DNA of 64,000 nucleotides. It comes from Polaribacter marinus (GTDB lineage Bacteria > Bacteroidota > Bacteroidia > Flavobacteriales > Flavobacteriaceae). Shown piece after piece: positions 42,367 to 51,874 of this stretch. Location of the stretch: contig NZ_JAKQYM010000001.1 in the NCBI RefSeq assembly GCF_022662535.1, forward strand, positions 186,001 through 250,000, written 5' to 3'. Both the position numbers and the translations under genes were made by a program. Position 1 is the stretch's first letter, and the number at the start of each line of letters is the position of its first letter. The notes under the pieces were generated by a model that was not told the origin of the DNA, searched no databases, and saw only the letters and a list, made by a program, of their open reading frames with translations.

Positions 42367-45069
42367 TTAAAATAACACTCTATCTGGTGGTTTGTTTTTA
42401 TCCCATTTCAAATCACTTAAAACAGACGATTTTACACCGATAAAAAATGTATAAGAAGAATTTGTTCCAAAAGGAACCCAATTAAAATTAAATCGCCAGC
42501 TATCTAAATCTCTAGAAAAATTAAATCTAGAAAAGGAGAAAGCACCATTTTTAACATCGTAACCAGAAGAATATCCAACACTCCATTTAGGTGTCAATTC
42601 AATATTTCCACTAAAACCAACAGTATGGATACCAATAGATCCTGGGGCTAATCCATTATTGGTGTAATTTGCTGAGTAAATTAAATTTAATGTCCAAGGT
42701 ATTTTAGACCTATACAATTCTGTTTTTTTAGTCTTATTCTCTTTGTTAGAATTGGCTGTATTGTTTGTGCTTCCAAATCTATTATTAGGGTCGATATTAG
42801 CACCCATTACATCTGGTGGGTTGTTAGGATCTCTACCTTTAGTGTTATTATTGTTTTTACTGCCTTTTGCGTCGTCTTTCTTATTAAAGTCTTCACTAGA
42901 AAGAGAGTAATTGGCCGTTAAACTTGCATTTGTAAGTCTAAAAATACCTGAATTATACTCATTAATTCTTGCTCCACTTTCATTAACTTTATAAGGATCT
43001 AAAGAACCTGTAAGGTTTACAGATAATTTATCTTTTAATAACCTTGTACCTGCAGAAAATGATACAGGAGACCAGCGTAAACTATCTGCGGCAATATTGT
43101 AAGAACTGTTGAAATTTAAGTTGTTAAGGAGGGTTATTTTTTTATCTTCTTCATCACTATCAGGATCTTTTGGAGCAACTTTAGCTTCTAAAACATTGTT
43201 TAAAGCAATACCAATAGAATTGCTAATTCCAGAAGAAGGACCACCGTAAATTCCTTGGTCAAAAACAGTATATTCTTGTAAATCAAAAGGATTTGCACTT
43301 TGTTGTACTTCTTTTATGTATTTATCTTTAAAATCGGGTCTATAAGAATAAGAGATAGAAGGTCTAAAAGTATGTCTTATGGCTTTTAATCTTCCTTTTT
43401 TAAAATTAAAGGTACCATAAATATTGGTAGATAAACTTACTCCAAAGTTATATTCTCTATAACTTTTAAAACCTCTTAAAGTATCTGTAACTACAACATT
43501 GTTTGTAGGGTCGTAATCTTTTTGTATATAATCGAAATGCCAAACTTCTTCGTAATTAGCACTTGGTGATAAAGTAAAATATTTAAAGGCCTTTATATTT
43601 GTACTTGTACTTGTTTTGTGTTGCACTCCAGAACGAGCTGTTTCAAACATTTTTTTTGTAAAAAACTCATCATCTGAAGTATTAATTAAATACTGCCCTT
43701 GCATATTATAATTAAAACCTAATTTTTGAATAGGGTTTTTCTTAACACCTCCTTTACCCGCAAAAGGGTATACTCTATTCATATTTAGAGTTAATGAAGG
43801 TAAGGTCATTGTAATTTTTTCTGTATTTGTATTTTGTTGATGCGAGGCATTTAAGCTCATGTTAAATGGCGTGCCAACAAATGTTCTACTATAATTTATA
43901 GAGGAATTAAATGTATTGTTTTGCGATTGTGAAATATTAAATTGATTTAAAGATTCTCTAAAAAATCGACTACTACCAACATTTACAGAGGCTGAAAAGT
44001 TAGAATTAGGACTGGCTTTTGTACTTTGTCTATGATTCCAAGTAATATTAAAATTATTAGCTTTACTAAAATCATCAAAACCTTTAATCCCTTGAATGAT
44101 GTTTTCAAACCTTAAATTAAAAGTCCCACTATATTTATACCTATTATTATAATTAGAACTAATATTCGCTCCCCAACTACCATTAGAATAGGCATCACCT
44201 AAAACAGCCAGATCAAAATAATCATTAACCGCAAAATAATAACCTCCGTTTTGAAAACCAATTCCTCTATCACTACTTCCCGTATCAAAAGAAGGTATTA
44301 AAAAACCAGAAAGATTTTTATCACCTAAAGGAAAATAAGCAAAAGGTAGAAAAAGAGGAGTAGGTACATCTGCTAAAACTAAATTACTTGTTCCAACAAT
44401 AATTTTTTTACCAGGAACTAATTTGGCTTTATTTGTAGCAATGTAGTAATCGGGTATTTTTTTTTCTGAAGTGGTAAATTTAATTTTACGGATATATATA
44501 GTAGAATCATTTACTCGTTTGGTTTTTTCACCATAAGTAATAAATTCACCTTGATTTGTTTTTAATCCATAGATTAAAGCACGTTTACTTTTAAAATTGT
44601 ATCGTATAGAGTCTTGCTCAGACTCTTGATTACCTTGTTTAAAAACAGGTCTTTGTGTATAGCCAGTACTATCTACGATTCCTTTAGCAAAAAGTGTATT
44701 TTTTTTGTAATCTATAATAATAATTCCTGCTTTTAAATCTATATCAGTATAGGTTATGTTAGCTTCATTATACAGTGTTACTGTTTTGTTTTTTGCATCT
44801 TGAATTGTATAGTCTTTTGCAATGTGGGTAATAATATCTTCTACTGTTTCTTTAGGTTTTAAAGAGTCAATAGCAATTGTGTCTTTCTTTTTTAGTACTA
44901 AAGAATCCTTTTTTTGATTAAATATTGTATCTTTCTTTATTAAATTTAGGCTGTCTTTTTTAGTAGCAGGAACTACTATCTTTGTTTTGGGCTTTATATC
45001 TTGAGCAAAGCTTATTCTTATAAAAAAGAAACTTAGAAATAAAAGTGTGTATGATAGGTTTGTTTGCAA
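42367..45069 (-). CDS. lptD: LptD-like LPS-assembly outer-membrane protein
   Basis: A 900-residue outer-membrane protein. The signal peptide is residues 1-22 (SFAQ). A Lys/Asp-rich linker is followed by an OstA-like N-terminal domain (about 90-250: TLYNEANITYTDIDLKAGIIIIDY), then a large beta-barrel to the C-terminus (Bacteroidota-type LptD, longer than the proteobacterial form). A disordered insertion rich in Lys/Asn/Asp lies near residues 724-770. It places lipopolysaccharide in the outer leaflet with LptE. The start is TTG, the only possibility before the signal peptide. It diverges from the amidase-mlaD genes. Confidence 0.85.
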   Translation of the reverse strand: MQTNLSYTLLFLSFFFIRISFAQDIKPKTKIVVPATKKDSLNLIKKDTIFNQKKDSLVLKKKDTIAIDSLKPKETVEDIITHIAKDYTIQDAKNKTVTLYNEANITYTDIDLKAGIIIIDYKKNTLFAKGIVDSTGYTQRPVFKQGNQESEQDSIRYNFKSKRALIYGLKTNQGEFITYGEKTKRVNDSTIYIRKIKFTTSEKKIPDYYIATNKAKLVPGKKIIVGTSNLVLADVPTPLFLPFAYFPLGDKNLSGFLIPSFDTGSSDRGIGFQNGGYYFAVNDYFDLAVLGDAYSNGSWGANISSNYNNRYKYSGTFNLRFENIIQGIKGFDDFSKANNFNITWNHRQSTKASPNSNFSASVNVGSSRFFRESLNQFNISQSQNNTFNSSINYSRTFVGTPFNMSLNASHQQNTNTEKITMTLPSLTLNMNRVYPFAGKGGVKKNPIQKLGFNYNMQGQYLINTSDDEFFTKKMFETARSGVQHKTSTSTNIKAFKYFTLSPSANYEEVWHFDYIQKDYDPTNNVVVTDTLRGFKSYREYNFGVSLSTNIYGTFNFKKGRLKAIRHTFRPSISYSYRPDFKDKYIKEVQQSANPFDLQEYTVFDQGIYGGPSSGISNSIGIALNNVLEAKVAPKDPDSDEEDKKITLLNNLNFNSSYNIAADSLRWSPVSFSAGTRLLKDKLSVNLTGSLDPYKVNESGARINEYNSGIFRLTNASLTANYSLSSEDFNKKDDAKGSKNNNNTKGRDPNNPPDVMGANIDPNNRFGSTNNTANSNKENKTKKTELYRSKIPWTLNLIYSANYTNNGLAPGSIGIHTVGFSGNIELTPKWSVGYSSGYDVKNGAFSFSRFNFSRDLDSWRFNFNWVPFGTNSSYTFFIGVKSSVLSDLKWDKNKPPDRVLF

Positions 45070-45161
45070 TGCTTTATATACTATTTTTGTACAAGAGTAA
45101 AAATATGGCTCAATATTTGAAGCACCAAATTTAAGTTGCCAAAATTAGTTAAATTTTATTG

Positions 45162-46253
45162 ATGCATTTTCAAGAAACACACAAATTTAATATCAAAGCA
45201 AAAAATATTTTTCTTTTTTTGTTTTTAAGCTTTTTTTTGATGAATACTTTATCGGTATTTTCACAAAAAAAATATACTATTGTTTTAGACGCTGGCCATG
45301 GTGGTAAAGATCCTGGTAATTTAGGAAATGGTTATAAAGAAAAAAATATAGCTTTAAAAGTAGCTCTATTAGTTGGAAAACAATTGGCGAAAAAGAAAGA
45401 TATAGAAGTTATTTACACCAGAAATAAAGATGTATTTATTGATTTATGGAAAAGAGGAGATATTGCAAATCATGCAAAAGCAGATTTATTTGTCTCTATT
45501 CATTGCGATTCTCACACTTCTAACGCATATGGAGCAGGAACTTTTGTATTGGGTTTAAGGGGGAATAAAAAAAACTTAGAGATCGCTAAAAGAGAAAATG
45601 CTGTTATTCTTTTGGAAGATAATTACAAAGATCGCTACAAAGGATTTGATCCTAATTCAGCAGAATCTGTTATTGGTTTGTCTCTTTTACAAGAAGAGAA
45701 CCTAGATAAAAGTTTAGCAATTGCTAGTTTAATTCAGAATAATTTTGCCTACAAGCTAAAAAGGTTAGATAGAAAAGTAAAGCAAGATAACTTTCAAGTT
45801 TTAAGAGAAACAATTATGCCTAGTGTTTTAGTAGAGTTGGGTTTTTTAACCAATAAAAAAGAGGGGAGATTTCTAAACTCAAAGAAAGGGCAATTATTAA
45901 TGAGCAATGCAATTGCAGATGCGGTAGAAAATTATATCAGTAATCTTAAAATGAATACTGTTATAGAGAATGTTGTAGAAGGAAAAAAGATTGATAAAGT
46001 AGAGTTTAAAATACAAATTGCTTCCGGTAAAAATAAAATAGCTACAAAATCATATAATTTTAAAGGCTTAAAAAACATAGAAAGAGTAAAGGTTGGTGCT
46101 TTTTATAAGTACTATTACGGAAATACCTCACAGTATAAAGATGTGAGTAAATCATTAAAAAAAGCAAAACAAAAAGGGTATAAATCTGCATTTATTGTAG
46201 CTTTTAAAAATGGAGAAAAAATCTCTGTACACGAAGCTAAGAAATTGCAGTAA
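45162..46253 (+). CDS. N-acetylmuramoyl-L-alanine amidase (AmiC-type) with SPOR-like tail
   Basis: A 363-residue exported zinc amidase. N-terminal hydrophobic signal near residues 17-34, then Amidase_3 from about residue 38. Zinc ligands are in VLDAGHGGKDPG near residue 45 and in VSIHCDSH near residue 112; the catalytic Glu is in VLVELGFLTN near residue 225. The C-terminus (about 280-355) resembles a SPOR domain (FKIQIASGKNKI), which would target septal glycan. It cleaves the amide between MurNAc and the stem peptide, usually for daughter-cell separation. The start is the ATG at 45162 just after a TTG. mlaD lies 54 bp downstream. Confidence 0.9.
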   Translation: MHFQETHKFNIKAKNIFLFLFLSFFLMNTLSVFSQKKYTIVLDAGHGGKDPGNLGNGYKEKNIALKVALLVGKQLAKKKDIEVIYTRNKDVFIDLWKRGDIANHAKADLFVSIHCDSHTSNAYGAGTFVLGLRGNKKNLEIAKRENAVILLEDNYKDRYKGFDPNSAESVIGLSLLQEENLDKSLAIASLIQNNFAYKLKRLDRKVKQDNFQVLRETIMPSVLVELGFLTNKKEGRFLNSKKGQLLMSNAIADAVENYISNLKMNTVIENVVEGKKIDKVEFKIQIASGKNKIATKSYNFKGLKNIERVKVGAFYKYYYGNTSQYKDVSKSLKKAKQKGYKSAFIVAFKNGEKISVHEAKKLQ

Positions 46254-46307
46254 ATTTAATGGTTACAACCAAAAAATATCAGTAATTTTGTTGCTAATTA
46301 TCTACGT

Positions 46308-47261
46308 ATGTCTAAAGAATTAAAAATAGGAATTGTAGCAGTTATTATAATAGTTGCATTTGTTTGGGGCTTTAACTTTCTAAAAGGTCAAGATATTTTA
46401 GGTCCTGGTTCTCGTAATTTTAAAGTTGAATACAAGAATGTTGGTGGTTTAACAAAGGCTAGCTTGGTAACTATTAATGGATTAAAAGTTGGAATGGTGA
46501 ATAAAATCAATTTTAATGAGGATCCAACCAAAAAAGGACAGTTAGTTGTAAGTTTTACTGTAGAAAATGATTTTGAATTTTCTAAAAATAGTATTGTAAA
46601 AATTTATTCTCCAAGTCCAATTTCTGGTTCAAATTTAGCGGTTATACCTAGTTATGAAGGAGAAGTAGCGGTAGATGGAGATTATTTAAAAGGTTTGGTA
46701 GAACCTGGCTTGTTTACTTCTATCGGAGAAAAATTAGATCCATTACAAGCAAAAGTAGAAATGGTTTTAGTTACTGCAGATTCATTATTTAAGAACATAA
46801 ATAATATTTTAGATGTAAAAACTCAGAATAGTTTAAAGGCATCTATTAAAACATTAGAATACACACTGTCTGATGTAAGAAAAACCGTAAAATCTGTAAA
46901 TAGTGTTTTAGATTCTAGTTCTGTAAATTTAAGCGCTACAATTAAAAATACAAAAAACATTACCGAGAATTTATCTAAAATATCTGATACACTTGTCAAT
47001 GCTAATATTGGAGATATTGTTAGAAAAGCAGAAATAACATTAGCTTCTGTAAACTCGATATTAGAGGGTATAGAAAAAGGAAAAGGCTCTTTAGGAAAAT
47101 TAGTTACCGATGATGCCATGTATAATAATTTAACAAATGTTTCTAAAGAATTAGAAGAATTGCTTAGAGAAATGAAGTTAAATCCAAAACGTTTTGTTCA
47201 CTTTTCTCTTTTTGGAAAAAGAGCAAAACCCTATCAAGAAGAAAATAAAAAAGAAAAATAA
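46308..47261 (+). CDS. MlaD/MCE-domain protein
   Basis: A 317-residue protein with one N-terminal anchor (residues 5-23), an MCE domain at residues 37-115 (FKVEYKNVGGLTKASLVTINGLKVGMV), and a long helical C-terminus (about 140-300) with repeated NI/SV heptads that should form an extended coil. MCE proteins bind phospholipids in the periplasm and feed an ABC permease (MlaE/MlaF), not found in this window. It lies directly downstream of the amidase, so it is probably co-transcribed from the promoter region shared with lptD; the envelope theme is consistent. Confidence 0.88.
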   Translation: MSKELKIGIVAVIIIVAFVWGFNFLKGQDILGPGSRNFKVEYKNVGGLTKASLVTINGLKVGMVNKINFNEDPTKKGQLVVSFTVENDFEFSKNSIVKIYSPSPISGSNLAVIPSYEGEVAVDGDYLKGLVEPGLFTSIGEKLDPLQAKVEMVLVTADSLFKNINNILDVKTQNSLKASIKTLEYTLSDVRKTVKSVNSVLDSSSVNLSATIKNTKNITENLSKISDTLVNANIGDIVRKAEITLASVNSILEGIEKGKGSLGKLVTDDAMYNNLTNVSKELEELLREMKLNPKRFVHFSLFGKRAKPYQEENKKEK

Positions 47262-47308
47262 AATCAACTAACATATAGTTCTTATAACTATACAAATCAA
47301 TAACCAAT

Positions 47309-48625
47309 ATGCAATACTTACCAAACATAATTTTTGCAATAGCACTTTTAGCAGGAATTGGTTTTTTTGTGATGAATATTCGCAAACTATCAAGAAACAT
47401 TAAGTTAGGAAAAAATGTAAACAGAACAGATAGAAAACCAGAGAGATTAAAAAATATGATTAAAATTGCTCTTGGGCAATCTAAAATGGTCAGAAGACCT
47501 CTATCTGGGTTTTTACATATTATTGTTTATGTAGGTTTTATTATCATAAATATAGAAGTACTAGAAATAATTATTGACGGTTTGTTTGGAACTCATAGAA
47601 TATTTCATGGTATTTTAGGAGATGCTTTTTATGGTTTCTTAATAGGAACTTTTGAAATTTTAGCAGCACTCGTTTTTGTTGCTGTTATTATTTTTTGGTT
47701 GCGTAGAAATGTATCAAAGATTAAACGTTTCTTAAGTAAAGAAATGAAAGGTTGGCCTAAAAATGATGGAAATAATATCCTATATTTTGAAATGGTTTTA
47801 ATGACATTGTTTTTGGTAATGAATGCCACAGATACAATATTTCAAACAGGAGGAGTAGGAAATACAATCAGTCAATTTATAGCTCCTTTGTTTGATGGAC
47901 TTTCTCCAGAAACAAATCATATAATAGAAAGAGCTTGTTGGTGGGTGCATATTTTAGGAATCTTAGTATTTTTAAATTATTTATACTATTCAAAACATTT
48001 ACACATTTTATTAGCATTTCCAAATACCTATTTTGCAAATTTAAATCCAAAAGGACAATTCACAAATTTGGAATCTGTTACTAACGAAGTGAAGTTAATG
48101 ATGGATCCAGATGCAGATCCCTATGCAACGCCAGCAGAAGGAACTGAAGAAGTAGTACCAGAAAAATTTGGAGCAAGTGATGTTGCAGACTTAAATTGGG
48201 TACAATTAATGAATGCATATACATGTACTGAATGTGGTAGATGTACATCTTCTTGTCCAGCAAATTTAACAGGTAAAGAATTATCTCCAAGAAATATCAT
48301 GATGAAAACACGTGATAGATTAGAAGAGGTAGGAAAAAATATTGATGCTAATAAAGGAACTTTTGTTGATGATGGAAAACAATTGTTAAACGATTATATT
48401 ACCCCTGAAGAACTTTGGGCATGTACAAGTTGTAATGCTTGTGTAGAAGAATGTCCCGTAAATATAGATCCTCTTTCTATTATTATGGATATGAGAAGGT
48501 ATTTGGTAATGGAAGAAAGTGCAGCTCCACAAGAATTAAATATGATGATGACCAACATCGAAAATAATGGTGCACCATGGCAATACAATCAACAAGATAG
48601 ATTAAACTGGGCAAACGAAGAATAA
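47309..48625 (+). CDS. HdrE/NarI-like cytochrome b fused to a double [4Fe-4S] domain
   Basis: A 438-residue membrane redox protein. Five helices within residues 1-240 carry paired histidines (FLHIIVY near 71, HRIFH near 97, WWVH near 213, KHLH near 229) suited to b-type haem. A cytoplasmic domain holds two ferredoxin motifs: CTECGRCTSSCP near residue 310 and CTSCNACVEECP near residue 375. It resembles a fusion of HdrE with the N-terminal part of HdrD. The missing CCG half is encoded by the next gene. Such modules pass electrons between the quinone pool and a soluble thiol or dehydrogenase partner; substrate unknown. Confidence 0.82.
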   Translation: MQYLPNIIFAIALLAGIGFFVMNIRKLSRNIKLGKNVNRTDRKPERLKNMIKIALGQSKMVRRPLSGFLHIIVYVGFIIINIEVLEIIIDGLFGTHRIFHGILGDAFYGFLIGTFEILAALVFVAVIIFWLRRNVSKIKRFLSKEMKGWPKNDGNNILYFEMVLMTLFLVMNATDTIFQTGGVGNTISQFIAPLFDGLSPETNHIIERACWWVHILGILVFLNYLYYSKHLHILLAFPNTYFANLNPKGQFTNLESVTNEVKLMMDPDADPYATPAEGTEEVVPEKFGASDVADLNWVQLMNAYTCTECGRCTSSCPANLTGKELSPRNIMMKTRDRLEEVGKNIDANKGTFVDDGKQLLNDYITPEELWACTSCNACVEECPVNIDPLSIIMDMRRYLVMEESAAPQELNMMMTNIENNGAPWQYNQQDRLNWANEE

Positions 48626-48637
48626 AATTAATTTTGA

Positions 48638-48687
48638 GTGTTAAGTTTTTAATTTTTGTTAAAAACCAATCACCAAAAACTCAACAC
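48638..48687 (+). other. intercistronic hairpin
   Basis: GTGTTAAGTTTTT (48638-48650) pairs with AAAAACTCAACAC (48675-48687) with one mismatch, around a T/A-rich loop. It lies wholly between the two HdrDE-like genes and lacks a terminal T run, so it could tune relative expression or mRNA stability. Confidence 0.5.
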
Positions 48688-48708
48688 GAATAATTTAAAA
48701 CTAAAGTT

Positions 48709-49488
48709 ATGAACGTACCAACAATGGCAGATATGATGGCTCAAGGTAAGCAACCAGAAGTGTTGTTTTGGGTTGGCGCAGCAGGAAGTTATGATGATAG
48801 AGCTAAAAAAATATCAAGAGCATTTGTAAAAATATTACATCAAGCAAATGTAGATTTTGCAGTTTTAGGAACAGAAGAATCATCCACGGGGGATGCAGCA
48901 AAAAGAGCAGGAAACGAGTTTTTATTTCAAATGCAAGCCATGATGAACATTGAAGTGTTAAATGGTTATGAAGTAAAGAAAATTGTGACTTGTGATCCGC
49001 ATTCATTTAATACCCTAAAAAATGAGTACCCAGGGTTGGGTGGTAAATACGAAGTTTTTCATCATACACAATTCATCCAAAATTTAATTTCAGCAGGACG
49101 TTTAAAAATTGATGATAGAACACTAAAAGGTAAAAGAGTTACTTTTCATGATCCTTGTTATTTAGGAAGAGCTAATGAAGAGTATGAATCTCCTAGAGAT
49201 TTAATAAAAAGACTCGGTGTAAATTTAACAGAAATGAAACGTCATAAATCTACAGCTTTATGCTGTGGTGCTGGTGGAGCACAAATGTTTAAAGATGCAG
49301 AAAAAGGTGATAAAGAAATTAATGTTTTAAGAACAGAAGATGCTTTAGAAACCAAACCTCAGATTATTGCAACTGGCTGTCCTTATTGTAATACAATGAT
49401 GACAGACGGAATTAAATTTAAAGAAAAAGAGGCAGAAGTTTTAGTGAAAGATATTGCAGAGTTAATTGCAGAAGCTAATAATTTGTAA
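48709..49488 (+). CDS. CCG-domain (Fe-S)-binding protein (HdrD/HdrB C-terminal-like)
   Basis: A 259-residue cytoplasmic protein with one complete cysteine-rich CCG domain: Cys in HDPCYLGR near residue 148, the paired ALCCGAGG near residue 184 and ATGCPYCNTMM near residue 224. The first half keeps the fold but its motif reads VTCDPHSFNTL, so only a single cysteine remains there. CCG domains hold a [4Fe-4S] or zinc cluster at thiol/disulfide or quinone-linked redox sites. Together with the preceding cytochrome b-ferredoxin protein it rebuilds an HdrDE-like pair. It is followed 2 bp later by a SPOR lipoprotein gene. Confidence 0.85.
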   Translation: MNVPTMADMMAQGKQPEVLFWVGAAGSYDDRAKKISRAFVKILHQANVDFAVLGTEESSTGDAAKRAGNEFLFQMQAMMNIEVLNGYEVKKIVTCDPHSFNTLKNEYPGLGGKYEVFHHTQFIQNLISAGRLKIDDRTLKGKRVTFHDPCYLGRANEEYESPRDLIKRLGVNLTEMKRHKSTALCCGAGGAQMFKDAEKGDKEINVLRTEDALETKPQIIATGCPYCNTMMTDGIKFKEKEAEVLVKDIAELIAEANNL

Positions 49489-49490
49489 TC

Positions 49491-49868
49491 ATGAAAAAAT
49501 ATTTGTTATTATTTGTTTTAATTATCGCTTCTTGTGGGAAGAAAGAAATTAAAAAAGAAACTGTTAAGCAAGAAAACCCTATAGTAAAAGATACTGTTGT
49601 AAAATCTGTTACTGAAATTGAAGAAGTTCCTAAACTTTTTTTCACCGTTCAAATAGCTGCATTAAAAAGCACAAATGCTACGTTTAATAATATAAAAGAT
49701 ATTCAGATTTATAAAGAAGAAAATTTAACAAAATACAGGTTGGGTATGTTTTCTACCTATAAAGAAGCAAGAACGTATAGAACTTCTCTTTTAGATATTT
49801 ATCCTGATGCTTTTGTACAAGCTTTAAAAAGCAATAAACCTATACACATAAAAGAAGCTTTAAAATAA
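49491..49868 (+). CDS. SPOR-domain lipoprotein
   Basis: A 125-residue lipoprotein with lipobox IIASC near residue 15, a charged Lys/Glu/Val linker (17-45) and a C-terminal SPOR-like domain (residues 49-118: FTVQIAALKSTNATF ... YRLGMFSTYKEARTYRTSL). SPOR domains bind denuded septal peptidoglycan. It starts 2 bp after the CCG gene and 10 bp before the PH-domain gene, so it may be an operon passenger. Confidence 0.8.
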   Translation: MKKYLLLFVLIIASCGKKEIKKETVKQENPIVKDTVVKSVTEIEEVPKLFFTVQIAALKSTNATFNNIKDIQIYKEENLTKYRLGMFSTYKEARTYRTSLLDIYPDAFVQALKSNKPIHIKEALK

Positions 49869-49878
49869 TAAACTTTAA

Positions 49879-50382
49879 ATGTTTGTAAATAAATCTGTTT
49901 CTAGTTTTCCAAGTGTTACAGAAATAATTTTTAAAAATATCAATAAAAACTATTTAAAAGTAATTTTATTGAATATCGTTTTACTCTTTTCTGGGGTTTT
50001 AACAGGACTTTTTTTAATTGATTTTTTTAATTTATTTGAAGAGGTTCATAATTATATGTACCTGATTTATATTACTTATACAGTTGTTTTTATTATAATA
50101 ACCCTTCTGTTTTTTGTTGGATTTAAAAAAAGAAAATTTGCCGTTAGGGAAAAAGATATTTCATACAAAAGAGGTATATTTTTTAAGAAATTAACAACGG
50201 TTCCGTTTTCTAGAATTCAACATATAGAAGTTGATGAAGCGCTTTTTTCTAGGTTTTTTAAATTAGCTTCTTTAAGTGTTTACACAGCTGGAGATAGTAG
50301 TGACGATTTAGTAATAAAAGGAATCACTAAAAAAGAAGCACTAGAAATTAAAGAATTTATTAGTCAGAAAATTAATGAATAA
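49879..50382 (+). CDS. YdbS-like bacterial PH-domain membrane protein
   Basis: A 167-residue protein with two N-terminal helices (about residues 28-50 and 60-80), then one bPH_2 domain (DUF304; residues 85-160) with REKDISYKRGIFFKKLTTVPFSRIQHIEV. YdbS/YdbT pairs in Bacillus give bacteriocin-related resistance; the biochemical role is unknown. Its stop overlaps the start of the larger PH-domain protein by 8 bp, so the two surely act together. Note the long poly-T/A content of the helical region. Confidence 0.85.
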   Translation: MFVNKSVSSFPSVTEIIFKNINKNYLKVILLNIVLLFSGVLTGLFLIDFFNLFEEVHNYMYLIYITYTVVFIIITLLFFVGFKKRKFAVREKDISYKRGIFFKKLTTVPFSRIQHIEVDEALFSRFFKLASLSVYTAGDSSDDLVIKGITKKEALEIKEFISQKINE

Positions 50383-51874
50383 TACTTTTGATTTTAGTAA
50401 ATTTTCTCATCAATCAAAAAAAGGAATTCTAGTAATTTATGGAAATCTACTTTATAAGTTTTTTAGAGTTTCTTGGATTTTACTTTTTTTAATATTTAAA
50501 GATTTTTCAAAATTTACAGATCAAAAGTTAATTTATATTTATTTAGGAATTGGCCTTACTTTAATTTTTATTTTGATAAGAGGGTATTTATTATTTAAAA
50601 ATTTTCAATTTAAAATAGAAAAAAATCACTTTGTTCTAAAACAAGGAGTTTTTAAAAAAACAAATACTTCTATTTCTTTTGATAGAATTCAGAACATCAA
50701 TTTTAAACAGAATATTATTCAACAAATAATTAATGTCCATGAGGTAAATATAGAAACTGCTGGTTCTAATAAAACAGAAATTTCTATTAAAGCATTGTCT
50801 TTTGAAAAAGCAAAGGCGCTTAAAAGTCAACTTACATCAAGTAAAGCAGTACTAGAAAAAGAAACTGAAAAAGTGGTAGAAAAACCATTTTTAAAAATCA
50901 ATCCGTTAGAATTATTAAAAATTAGTTTAACAGAAAATCACATACAAAGTTTATTAATTTTTGTGGCACTATTAATTGGTTTATTTCAGCAATTGCAACA
51001 AGTTTTTAAAGGATTGCTAAAAGATAATTTGATAGCAGATTATATAAAAGAAAGCAGTAATTCATTTCATCAAAGTATTTTTGTGTTGATTGTATTTGTA
51101 ATTCTGCTTGTTTTTGTTGCAATATTAAGTTCTTTTGTAAGAGTATTTTTATTTCATTTTAATTTAACCGTATTTGTTAAAGATGAAGCTTTTGAAATTT
51201 ATCAAGGTTTACTTACAAAGAAATCGTTTATTTTAAAAAAAGATAAAATTCAAAATATTACCATTTCAACGAATCCTATAAAAAGAATTTTAGGAATTTC
51301 TTTTATTACTTTTAAACAAGCTGTTAGTGGTAAAGTAAATCAAAAAAAAGAAAAACTAATAAGAATTGTTGGTTGTAAAAAAGAACAGGTAGAAAAAGTT
51401 AAAAAAATCCTTTTTAATTTTTCTGATGTAGATTTGTTAGAAAAAAAATATGCTCATTTTCATTTAAAAACAAGAATGTATTTTAGAACTTCAATATTCT
51501 TATTATTTATAAATATTGCTTTTTATTTTATGTTTACAGATCTTAAAATATTTTTGAGTAATTTTTTATTAGTACCTTTTTTTATCTTTTTTATCAATTT
51601 AATTTATAAAAAAAGATTTTATAAAATGAGTGATGATATTTTGTTAGTTGGTGCAGGAAGTATTGAAACACATTTTACATATTTACCTTTTTTTAAGGTG
51701 CAAAACATTAAAATGAAACAATCTTTTTTTCAAGAAAGAAATAAGGTTGTAGATTTGGTTTTTCAAACTGCTTCCGGAAAGATTAAACTTCCATGTATAG
51801 AAGAAAAAGAAGCAATAAAAATTTATGATTACACATTGTTTAAAGTAGAAACTAGTAAGAATTCATGGATGTAA
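50375..51874 (+). CDS. YdbT-like multi-PH-domain membrane protein
   Basis: A 499-residue membrane protein with three bPH_2 repeats (about residues 65-155, 260-335 and 415-490). Each has the pattern QGVFKKTNTSISFDRIQNINF, GLLTKKSFILKKDKIQNITI or IETHFTYLPFFKVQNIKM. Pairs of helices lie before each repeat (20-75, 185-245, 365-410). This is the YdbT form, partner of the smaller YdbS upstream. The gene overlaps the first by 8 bp and menA by 10 bp, so it is part of one transcriptional unit with the menaquinone genes; a functional link to menaquinone is not established. Confidence 0.85.
   Translation: MNNTFDFSKFSHQSKKGILVIYGNLLYKFFRVSWILLFLIFKDFSKFTDQKLIYIYLGIGLTLIFILIRGYLLFKNFQFKIEKNHFVLKQGVFKKTNTSISFDRIQNINFKQNIIQQIINVHEVNIETAGSNKTEISIKALSFEKAKALKSQLTSSKAVLEKETEKVVEKPFLKINPLELLKISLTENHIQSLLIFVALLIGLFQQLQQVFKGLLKDNLIADYIKESSNSFHQSIFVLIVFVILLVFVAILSSFVRVFLFHFNLTVFVKDEAFEIYQGLLTKKSFILKKDKIQNITISTNPIKRILGISFITFKQAVSGKVNQKKEKLIRIVGCKKEQVEKVKKILFNFSDVDLLEKKYAHFHLKTRMYFRTSIFLLFINIAFYFMFTDLKIFLSNFLLVPFFIFFINLIYKKRFYKMSDDILLVGAGSIETHFTYLPFFKVQNIKMKQSFFQERNKVVDLVFQTASGKIKLPCIEEKEAIKIYDYTLFKVETSKNSWM

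Noticed and set aside
47164..47400. Minus-strand frame across the mlaD end and the cytochrome b start
   Set aside because: Overlaps two good genes on the other strand and gives a low-complexity hydrophobic product.
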